From contig WRFK01000114.1 in NCBI GenBank assembly GCA_009778835.1, positions 1 to 5,501 on the forward strand: a stretch of 5,501 nt of DNA, read 5' to 3'. The translations under genes were made by a program, and so were the position numbers. This stretch comes from Spirochaetaceae bacterium (GTDB lineage: Bacteria > Spirochaetota > Spirochaetia > CADAEX01). Shown here piece by piece: positions 1 through 5,501 of the stretch. Position 1 is the first letter of the stretch; every line of letters begins with the position of its first letter. The notes beneath the pieces are model-generated. The model ran no database searches. It was not told where the DNA came from and was given only the letters and a program-made list of their open reading frames with translations.

Positions 1-1
1 A

Positions 2-244
2 GCTACTATAACTCCAAAAACACCATATACATTTAATATGGGCCCCAAGGAACTTCTTGAAATGGTAGGTCCTGTAAAAGAAACAGACGGCAGTTCTCTT
101 CTTGCTGAACTTTTTGCGAATAAAAAAATCAAGATTTTAGATAACAAGGTTTTTACTTCAGAGACAGAAGAGATACAACAACAGGCAGCCTACTACCGAA
201 ACATGGAAAAAATCAACATGTCAAGGCGTAGAGGCAAGGTTTAA
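2..244 (+). CDS. 3' end of an unidentified protein gene (5' end outside window)
   Basis: The frame is open from the first bases of the window to a TAA at 242-244, giving at least 80 residues. An in-frame ATG occurs at 38, but no Shine-Dalgarno sequence precedes it and the frame stays open to the left edge. I therefore treat this as the C-terminal part of a longer protein rather than a complete 68-aa one. The visible part is soluble-looking and charged. It has a short segment rich in Leu, Ala and Phe (SSLLAELFANKKI), then a Glu/Gln-rich stretch (TEEIQQQAAYYRNMEKIN) likely to be helical, and a strongly basic end (MSRRRGKV). There is no membrane segment, Cys motif or recognised domain. It converges on the Pcm-like gene with a 19-bp gap and no clear terminator between them. 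I do not recognise the family. Codon use resembles that of the neighbouring genes. Confidence 0.6.
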   Translation, partial: ATITPKTPYTFNMGPKELLEMVGPVKETDGSSLLAELFANKKIKILDNKVFTSETEEIQQQAAYYRNMEKINMSRRRGKV

Positions 245-263
245 AAGTTTTCTCCCCTTTATA

Positions 264-962
264 TCAGTTTAAAGAAGGAAATAGCACCTCTCCTAAAATA
301 GTAATATTATAAGAAAACCCTATTTTAGTGGCTTTATGTAATATATTAAATCCATATCTGTCAGAGAGGGCAAATATAACCTCTCCATTCTGGTTAACCA
401 AATCTATATAATTACTTGTAAATTCATTTATTGAGCTATTTATAAAAACAAGATCAAAAGGGCTATTTATGCTAAAATAGTTATGATCATTAGAAAATGC
501 GGAAATAATGTTATTGTATCTCCCTTTTATAAGTGTTTCATTTCTATCTTTCAATTCAATATTAGATTCTATAAGATAAACCTGTTTGTATAAAAATGAT
601 AATATAACTGCGGTAAAATCTGAATTTTTGCCAATTACAAGAGCTTTTTCTCTTCTGGTGTTTTTAAGAGATGTAATTGCTTTCATAAGATCAGAGTATG
701 ATATAATTACATTAGAGTTATCAATTGGCACTGAAATATCGATATAGGCATATTTTTTTAACTCTTCGGGAAGAAAATCCTCTCTATTTACCGACTGGAG
801 AGCTGTAATAATATTTCTATCTGTAATATTAAACTTAGTTTCAAGCAGCTTTATGAGATCGTTTTTTTGCTGAGGCAGCGAGTCATAAAATGCTTGCGAC
901 ATAAGAAATAAATAAGAAAATAATATAATAGCTGTTTTAAAAAGAGAGCCTTTATTTATCAT
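264..962 (-). CDS. Exported, degenerate protein-L-isoaspartate O-methyltransferase (Pcm/PIMT)-like protein
   Basis: This is a 232-aa protein. Residues 1-24 look like a Sec signal peptide: Lys4 and Lys9, a hydrophobic core (AIILFSYLFLM), then S-Q-A before a likely signal peptidase I cut at 24/25, with no lipobox Cys. The remainder is collinear with PIMT, the SAM-dependent enzyme that repairs isoaspartyl residues. NREDFLPEEL (59-68) matches the family's PRExFVPEE-type segment, and YAYIDISVPI (71-80) matches its A(Y/W)xDxxLPI segment. IIS (86-88) aligns with the TIS of GQTISQP. VYLIE (128-132) matches the strand ending in the ribose-binding acid. PFDLVFINSSI (168-178) matches PYDAIxVTAA, and the C-terminal EVLFPSLN resembles the family's VRFVPL end. 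The SAM loop is eroded: the family's EIGTGSGY reads VIGKNSDF (109-116), and the later GDG is absent. Catalysis is therefore doubtful. The ATG at 962 is preferred because it gives the signal peptide. The open frame continues upstream to an ATG at 1214, but that extension runs antisense through the valS start. No good SD is visible. A membrane anchor instead of a cleaved signal is possible. Confidence 0.75.
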   Translation of the reverse strand: MINKGSLFKTAIILFSYLFLMSQAFYDSLPQQKNDLIKLLETKFNITDRNIITALQSVNREDFLPEELKKYAYIDISVPIDNSNVIISYSDLMKAITSLKNTRREKALVIGKNSDFTAVILSFLYKQVYLIESNIELKDRNETLIKGRYNNIISAFSNDHNYFSINSPFDLVFINSSINEFTSNYIDLVNQNGEVIFALSDRYGFNILHKATKIGFSYNITILGEVLFPSLN

Positions 963-969
963 TTGTTTA

Positions 970-998
970 AATATATCACAAAGTTTTTTTTTCTTGAA
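970..998 (-). promoter_or_regulatory. Weak candidate promoter for the Pcm-like gene
   Basis: Read on the minus strand, TTCAAG (993-998) and TATATT (970-975) are separated by 17 bases that include an A9 run. The -10 match is good (5 of 6), but the -35 is poor (3 of 6). The -10 ends only 7 bases from the ATG at 962, so transcription would start at or next to the start codon, giving a leaderless message. That fits the lack of an SD, but it is also a reason for doubt. The -35 lies at the same place as the predicted valS -35, so the two promoters could not be occupied at once. Confidence 0.25.
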
Positions 999-1008
999 GC
1001 AGTGATAT
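973..1008. repeat. 7-bp inverted repeat in the divergent control region (possible operator)
   Basis: ATATCAC at 973-979 and GTGATAT at 1002-1008 are exact reverse complements, with 22 bases between them. One arm lies upstream of the predicted valS -35, next to the -10 candidate of the minus-strand gene. The other lies in the spacer of the valS promoter. Such a placement would suit a dimeric regulator, but 7-bp repeats also arise by chance in A+T-rich DNA. No regulator gene lies in the window to pair with it. Confidence 0.35.
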
Positions 1009-1022
1009 TTATTTGTTAATAT
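994..1022 (+). promoter_or_regulatory. Candidate sigma-70-type promoter of valS-proS
   Basis: TTGAAG (994-999) and TAATAT (1017-1022) are separated by exactly 17 bases. Each hexamer matches the consensus at four positions. Transcription would begin near 1029, leaving a leader of about 37 bases before the valS ATG. That is too short for a T-box or other aminoacylation-sensing riboswitch, and none is visible. This is the best promoter-like sequence in the gap between the divergent genes. Confidence 0.5.
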
Positions 1023-1048
1023 TACGGCGTCCGGAAGGGAGCTGTTGG

Positions 1049-1054
1049 AAGGAG
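1049..1054 (+). promoter_or_regulatory. Ribosome binding site of valS
   Basis: AAGGAG lies 11 bases before the ATG at 1066, slightly long spacing but a strong SD core, and it supports this start. A second SD-like copy, GGAAGGGAG at 1033-1041, precedes it. The two copies form a short imperfect direct repeat. The upstream copy is too far from the ATG (24 bases) to direct initiation there. Confidence 0.75.
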
Positions 1055-1065
1055 TAATAACATAA

Positions 1066-3714
1066 ATGAAAGCAATTGAACTTGAAAAAACATTTGATCC
1101 TGAAAAATTTGAAGACAGGATATATAAATCCTCTCTTGAAAAAAAAGAATTTCTTCCTCGTGTAAAAAAAGGGGTAAAACCCTTTGTTATTGTTATTCCT
1201 CCTCCAAATGTCACTGGTGTTCTTCACATGGGGCATGGGCTCAATAATTCGCTACAAGACGTGCTTATAAGATATTACAGAATGAATGGCACTCCAACAT
1301 TGTGGGTTCCCGGGACAGACCACGCAGGTATTGCGACTCAAAATGTTGTTGAGAGAAAGCTTCTTAAAGAAGGGATAAAAAGGCTGGATCTTGGCAGGGA
1401 AAAATTCATAGAAAAAACATGGGAAGTTGCCAAAGATCACCATGAGATAATAGCAAACCAGCTTCAGAAAATAGGGTGTTCCTGCGACTGGACACGCGAG
1501 AGATTTACGCTGGATGAAGGGCTTTCCAATGCTGTAAGGGAAGTTTTTGTAAGCCTTTATGAAAGAGGCTTGGTATATAAAGGGAAGTATCTTGTTAACT
1601 GGTGCGGATCATGCGGAACAGCTCTTGCTGATGATGAAGTTGATCATAAAGAGCTTGATGGCAAGATGTATCACTATTATTATCCTCTTGAAGATGGAAA
1701 AGAAAAGCTTGAGATAGCAACAACAAGACCTGAGACAATGCTTGGAGATACAGCAGTTGCAGTAAATCCTGATGATGAAAGATATAAAAAATATATTGGT
1801 AAAAAAGTAAGACTTCCTCTGGCAGAGAGGTTGATTCCAATAATTGCAGATTCTTATGTTGAAAAAGAGTTTGGAACAGGTGTTGTAAAAGTAACTCCTG
1901 CACATGATCCCAATGACTGGGCAATAAGCGAAAGACATGGTCTTGAAAAGATAAATATCTTAAACGAAGATGCAACTTTAAATTCAAATGTTCCTGAAAA
2001 ATACAGGGGAATGAAAGTACTTGATGCAAGAAAAGCTGTTGTTGAAGATCTTATAAAACAAGGGCTTTATATAAAAGATGCTTCTATTAAGCATCAGGTT
2101 GGTCACTGCTACAGATGCCATAATGTGGTAGAACCATATATGTCTGAACAGTGGTTTGTAAAAATGAAACCTCTTGCAGAAAAAGCGCTCGATGCGTGGA
2201 AAAAAGGGGAAGTTGTTTTTTATCCAAAGAGATGGGAGAATACATATAAACACTGGCTTGAAAACATAAGAGATTGGTGTATATCTCGTCAGCTCTGGTG
2301 GGGACATAGAATACCTGTATGGTATTGCGATGATTGCGGCAAAATGATCGTTGCAAGAAAAGATCCTGATAAATGCCTTGACTGCGGAAGTAAAAATATA
2401 AAACAGGATGAAGATGTTCTGGATACATGGTTTTCATCATGGCTCTGGCCTTTTTCTACTTTAGGGTGGCCCCAGGAAACAGAAGACTTAAAATATTTTT
2501 TCCCAACAACAACTCTTGTAACAGCGTATGACATAATATTTTTCTGGGTATCCAGAATGATAATGGTAAGCCTTGAATTTACAGGCAAAGCTCCGTTCAG
2601 GGATATTTATATACATGGACTTGTAAGAGACAAGCATGGCAGAAAAATGTCCAAGTCTCTTGGTAATGGAATAGATCCGCTTGATATAATTAAAGAATAT
2701 GGCGCTGATGCGTTTAAATTTACATTGGCATTCTTAACAGCGCAGGGACAGGATGTTCTTATTGATTCTGAATCTTTTAAGCTTGGGTCAAAATTTGCAA
2801 ACAAGATATGGAATGCTTCCCGTTATATATTGATGAATCTCGAAGATAGAAAGCTTCTTGATTTTGATAAAATGCAAAAAAATGATATTGACCGCTGGAT
2901 TATCCACAGACTTAATGAGGTAACTCTTGATGTTGAGAAAGCAATTAAATCCTACAGATTTAATGATGCTGCCAAATCTGTTTATGAATTTTTCTGGGAT
3001 GATTTTTGCGATTGGTATATTGAAGCTTCAAAAATATCTCTGTATTCAGATGATCCGGGTGAAAAAGACAGGGCAATTACAGCGCTTCTTCATCTTCTTT
3101 CAGAATCTCTTAAACTTCTGCACCCATTTCTCTCTTTTATTACAGAAGAGATCTATCTTAAAATACCGGGCAATGAAGAAAGCATAATAAATTCATCATA
3201 TCCTGTTTTTGATGAGAAAAAGAAAGATGATAAGCTTAATTCAGATATGGCGCTGCTTAAAGATGCGATAACACAGGTCAGGACACTCAGAAGTGAGTTT
3301 ACAATACCGCCGGGGAAGAAGATAAAGATCAAAATCAAATGTGATAAAGATTTTCAGGCAAAAGAGTTTTTTATGAAAAATAAAACTCTTATAAGTCTTT
3401 TAGTCGCAGCATCTGAAGTTGACTTTATTGATTCAAAACCAACTGAATCTGGAAATATTCCTATTTCAGGCACAGGATATGAAATATTTGTAGCTGTACG
3501 CGATGCAATAGATGTTCCGCAGGAAATCGAAAAGCTTAAGAGAGATATTGAAAAATCTGACAAGCTCTATAAGAGGGCAGATGGAAAATTATCCAATCCT
3601 GAATTTGTGAATAAGGCTCCTGCAGAAATCATAGAAAAAGAAAAAGCTGCAAAAGAAGAGCTTGGCGTACATATTGCAAAGATGAAAAGCTATATAGCTG
3701 AGCTTCAAAAATAG
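1066..3714 (+). CDS. valS: Valyl-tRNA synthetase (ValRS)
   Basis: This is a cytoplasmic class Ia enzyme that activates valine with ATP, charges tRNA-Val and hydrolyses mischarged Thr-tRNA-Val. At 882 aa it is within the usual bacterial range and has no frameshift. The N-terminal catalytic part contains PPPNVTG followed by the HIGH-type motif HMGH (54-57). The CP1 editing domain has TTRPETMLGDTAV (219-231) and GTGVVKVTPAHDPND (270-284), the signature of a functional editing site. Two Cys sets likely bind zinc: C180/C183 with C348/C351, and C421/C424/C437/C440. The segment WCISRQLWWGHRIPVWY (404-420) is typical of the family. KMSKS is at 527-531. An all-helical anticodon-binding domain spans about 606-750. 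The C-terminal tRNA-binding coiled coil (about 815-882) carries the conserved LSNPEFVNKAP (842-852). The ATG at 1066 gives the expected N-terminus (ELEKTFDPEKFEDRIYK). It is probably cotranscribed with proS and diverges from the Pcm-like gene. Confidence 0.98.
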   Translation: MKAIELEKTFDPEKFEDRIYKSSLEKKEFLPRVKKGVKPFVIVIPPPNVTGVLHMGHGLNNSLQDVLIRYYRMNGTPTLWVPGTDHAGIATQNVVERKLLKEGIKRLDLGREKFIEKTWEVAKDHHEIIANQLQKIGCSCDWTRERFTLDEGLSNAVREVFVSLYERGLVYKGKYLVNWCGSCGTALADDEVDHKELDGKMYHYYYPLEDGKEKLEIATTRPETMLGDTAVAVNPDDERYKKYIGKKVRLPLAERLIPIIADSYVEKEFGTGVVKVTPAHDPNDWAISERHGLEKINILNEDATLNSNVPEKYRGMKVLDARKAVVEDLIKQGLYIKDASIKHQVGHCYRCHNVVEPYMSEQWFVKMKPLAEKALDAWKKGEVVFYPKRWENTYKHWLENIRDWCISRQLWWGHRIPVWYCDDCGKMIVARKDPDKCLDCGSKNIKQDEDVLDTWFSSWLWPFSTLGWPQETEDLKYFFPTTTLVTAYDIIFFWVSRMIMVSLEFTGKAPFRDIYIHGLVRDKHGRKMSKSLGNGIDPLDIIKEYGADAFKFTLAFLTAQGQDVLIDSESFKLGSKFANKIWNASRYILMNLEDRKLLDFDKMQKNDIDRWIIHRLNEVTLDVEKAIKSYRFNDAAKSVYEFFWDDFCDWYIEASKISLYSDDPGEKDRAITALLHLLSESLKLLHPFLSFITEEIYLKIPGNEESIINSSYPVFDEKKKDDKLNSDMALLKDAITQVRTLRSEFTIPPGKKIKIKIKCDKDFQAKEFFMKNKTLISLLVAASEVDFIDSKPTESGNIPISGTGYEIFVAVRDAIDVPQEIEKLKRDIEKSDKLYKRADGKLSNPEFVNKAPAEIIEKEKAAKEELGVHIAKMKSYIAELQK

Positions 3715-3764
3715 CACTGCTTGATAAAATGACAACAATACTCTGCGCGAATAGAACAATACCT

Positions 3765-3768
3765 GGAG
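3765..3768 (+). promoter_or_regulatory. Ribosome binding site of proS
   Basis: GGAG lies 6 bases before the ATG at 3775, within CTGGAGAAAAAA. The spacing is good and fixes the proS start. The 60-bp valS-proS gap (3715-3774) otherwise shows no terminator hairpin and no paired -35/-10 elements, consistent with readthrough from valS. Confidence 0.8.
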
Positions 3769-3774
3769 AAAAAA

Positions 3775-5490
3775 ATGAAAGCAACTAAATTCTTTTTTAA
3801 AACATATAAGGAAATTCCCAAAGAAGCGCAAACACCAAGCCATATATTAATGCATAGGGCAGGGATGATTCAAAAACTTGCAAGCGGGATCTATAGCTAT
3901 CTTCCTCTTGCTCTGCGCTCTCTTAAGAAAATTGAAAAAATAATAAGAGAAGAACTTGATAAAAGAGGGTGCCAGGAGGTTCTTATGCCTGCTGTTCAGC
4001 CTGCAGAACTTTGGGAAGAGAGCAAAAGGTGGAAATATTATGGTCCTGAGCTTTTAAGATTCAAGGACAGGAAAGAGAGCGATTACTGCTTTGGACCTAC
4101 TCACGAAGAAGTTGTTACAGATATGGCAAGAAAAATATTAACTTCATATAAACAGCTCCCCTTAAATCTTTACCAGATACAGACAAAATTCAGGGATGAG
4201 ATACGTCCAAGATTTGGACTTATGCGCGGTCGTGAATTTATTATGAAAGATGCTTACAGTTTTGATATAAATGAAGAAGAAGCAAAAAACAGCTATAAAT
4301 TAATGTACGACGCATATAACGCTATTTTTACCAGAATGAATTTAAAATTCAAACCTGTAGATGCTGCAACAGGAGCTATTGGCGGAGATATGTCGCACGA
4401 ATTTCAGGTTCTTGCAGAAACAGGAGAGGATGAAATTCTTTCATGCAATAAATGTTCATATTGCGCGAATATAGAAAAAGCGCTTTCCGGAAATGAGTTA
4501 AAAAAAGCAGATGCAGCAAAGAAAAAAGAGCTAAGCGAGGTTTCAACTCCTAACATTAAGACTATTGATGAGCTTTCTGCTTTTCTTAAGATCGATCCAT
4601 CCATGCTTATTAAAACTATAATTTATCTTGTTGATGATAAACCTGTTGTTGTGCTGCTTAGGGGCAATGAAGAAGCAAATGAAGCAAAGATACAGGCTTT
4701 TCTTGGTGCGAATTCAATTGCTCCTGCCAATGATACAATTGTAAAATCAATAACAAAATCAGAAGTAGGCTTTGCAGGACCTGTTGGACTGGATCCAAAT
4801 GTGTTGGTGATCGCAGACAAACATGTTTTTGAAGATACAGATTATGTATGCGGAGCAAATAAAACAGATTATCACTTTAAAGGTTTTGATCCTGAGCGGG
4901 ATTTTAAACCTTCCCAAATTGCAGATATTACATTTGCAAAAAAAGGGGATAAATGTCCAAAATGCAATGATGGTATTCTCGAAGAATACAGAGGAATTGA
5001 AGTTGGCCAGGTATTTTATCTTGGAACAAAATATTCTTCTTTGATGAATTGTAATTTTCTTGACAGCGATGGCAAAGAACAAACTGCTGTTATGGGCTGC
5101 TATGGAATAGGGGTAAGCAGAACAATGGCTGCTTCGATTGAACAGAATCATGATGATAATGGGATAATCTGGCCTGTTGCCATTGCTCCTTTTGAAGTAG
5201 CAGTTATACCTGTTCAGTTAAATAGCGAAATCGTTGTTGAGACATCAGAGAAAATATATAATGAACTTCTTGCATCAGGCATAGATGTTTTTATGGATGA
5301 CAGAAATGAAAGAGCAGGGTTTAAGTTTAATGATGCAGACCTTATCGGGTTCCCTGTGCAAATAATTTGTGGCAGCAGGCTTATTGAAAATGGAAAAGTT
5401 GAAGTAAAAATAAGAAAAACAAACGAGAAAAAAGAGATAGATATAATAAATATTACTGCAGCAGTAAAAGAGTTGTTATTGCTGCTTTAG
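3775..5490 (+). CDS. proS: Prolyl-tRNA synthetase (ProRS), bacterial type with editing insertion
   Basis: This is a cytoplasmic class IIa enzyme that charges tRNA-Pro and clears Ala-tRNA-Pro through an inserted editing domain. At 571 aa it is full length for the bacterial form. The start (ISH-type segment SHILMHRAGMIQKLASGIYSY... from residue 22) matches the family. Substrate-pocket and motif 2 residues are present: FGPTHEE (106-112) and FRDEIRPRFGLMRGREF (139-155) followed by MKDAYSF. Motif 3 is GCYGIGVSRTMAASIEQ (440-456) with Arg449. The YbaK-like INS editing domain spans about 224-405. It contains LIKTI with Lys280 at the position of the key editing lysine, RGNEEANEAK, GFAGPVGL (332-339) and GAN...YHF with His367. 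The C-terminal anticodon-binding domain (about 470-571) has DVFMDDRNERAGFKFNDADLIG-type sequence from 504. CNKC (224-227) and CPKC (394-397) flank the insertion. The gene ends with TAG at 5488 after a run of five Leu codons. Confidence 0.98.
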   Translation: MKATKFFFKTYKEIPKEAQTPSHILMHRAGMIQKLASGIYSYLPLALRSLKKIEKIIREELDKRGCQEVLMPAVQPAELWEESKRWKYYGPELLRFKDRKESDYCFGPTHEEVVTDMARKILTSYKQLPLNLYQIQTKFRDEIRPRFGLMRGREFIMKDAYSFDINEEEAKNSYKLMYDAYNAIFTRMNLKFKPVDAATGAIGGDMSHEFQVLAETGEDEILSCNKCSYCANIEKALSGNELKKADAAKKKELSEVSTPNIKTIDELSAFLKIDPSMLIKTIIYLVDDKPVVVLLRGNEEANEAKIQAFLGANSIAPANDTIVKSITKSEVGFAGPVGLDPNVLVIADKHVFEDTDYVCGANKTDYHFKGFDPERDFKPSQIADITFAKKGDKCPKCNDGILEEYRGIEVGQVFYLGTKYSSLMNCNFLDSDGKEQTAVMGCYGIGVSRTMAASIEQNHDDNGIIWPVAIAPFEVAVIPVQLNSEIVVETSEKIYNELLASGIDVFMDDRNERAGFKFNDADLIGFPVQIICGSRLIENGKVEVKIRKTNEKKEIDIINITAAVKELLLLL

Positions 5491-5501
5491 GTATTATAAG
5501 C

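Noticed and set aside
245..275. Possible bidirectional terminator between the convergent genes
   Set aside because: The best pairing is CTTTA (257-261) with TAAAG (270-274) around an 8-base loop. It is A+T-rich, extends into the Pcm-like coding end and has no U-tract in the right place.
1021..1065. T-box or other riboswitch leader for valS
   Set aside because: The predicted leader is only about 37 bases and has no T-box sequence, specifier stem or terminator/antiterminator.
1164..1174. A7-G4 run in valS (a slippery A AAA AAA heptamer in frame)
   Set aside because: No stimulatory stem-loop or meaningful alternative frame follows. Lys-Lys codons in A+T-rich genes produce such runs by chance, and the in-frame protein is complete.
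963..1214. N-terminal extension of the Pcm-like frame by 84 residues, to an ATG at 1214 on the minus strand
   Set aside because: It would run antisense through the conserved start of valS and bury the signal peptide. It shows no domain-like sequence and is a shadow of valS.
1595..2588. Several overlapping minus-strand frames of about 100-145 codons within valS
   Set aside because: They are antisense to a clearly conserved gene, have low-complexity Leu/Gln/His-rich or Phe-rich sequence typical of shadow frames, and lack SD sites or domains.
3729..3788. 19-codon reading frame in the valS-proS gap (MTTILCANRTIPGEKNESN)
   Set aside because: It has no SD, overlaps the proS SD and start, and lacks tandem Val or Pro codons that would suggest a leader peptide attenuator.

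Overview
The window is a stretch of an A+T-rich bacterial chromosome. Its codon use favours AGA, ATA and other A/T-ending codons throughout. It carries two housekeeping aminoacyl-tRNA synthetase genes, one unusual divergent gene and the tail of a gene entering from the left edge. The bacterial-type ProRS with an editing insertion and the clear Shine-Dalgarno (SD) sites show a bacterium. The signal peptide on the divergent gene product fits export into an envelope compartment. I cannot assign the phylum. The absence of a T-box leader before valS is weak evidence against a typical Firmicute.

Layout: (1) bases 2-244, plus strand, 3' end of an unidentified gene. (2) bases 264-962, minus strand, a complete 232-aa protein that aligns along its whole length with protein-L-isoaspartate O-methyltransferase (Pcm/PIMT). 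It has an N-terminal signal peptide and an eroded S-adenosylmethionine (SAM)-binding loop. It converges on gene 1 with only 19 bp between the stops. (3) bases 963-1065, a 103-bp divergent control region holding a good valS promoter candidate, a weak back-to-back promoter candidate for the Pcm-like gene, a 7-bp inverted repeat, a T9 tract and the valS SD. (4) bases 1066-3714, valS. (5) bases 3775-5490, proS, 60 bp downstream with its own SD and no visible terminator or strong promoter between. valS and proS are therefore probably one transcription unit. (6) bases 5491-5501, too short to interpret.

Functionally, valS and proS charge tRNA-Val and tRNA-Pro in the cytoplasm, and both carry editing domains. 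The only item that looks unusual is the exported, active-site-degenerate Pcm-like protein. The rest is ordinary core genome, and I see no mobile element, CRISPR array, RNA gene or defence-type system.
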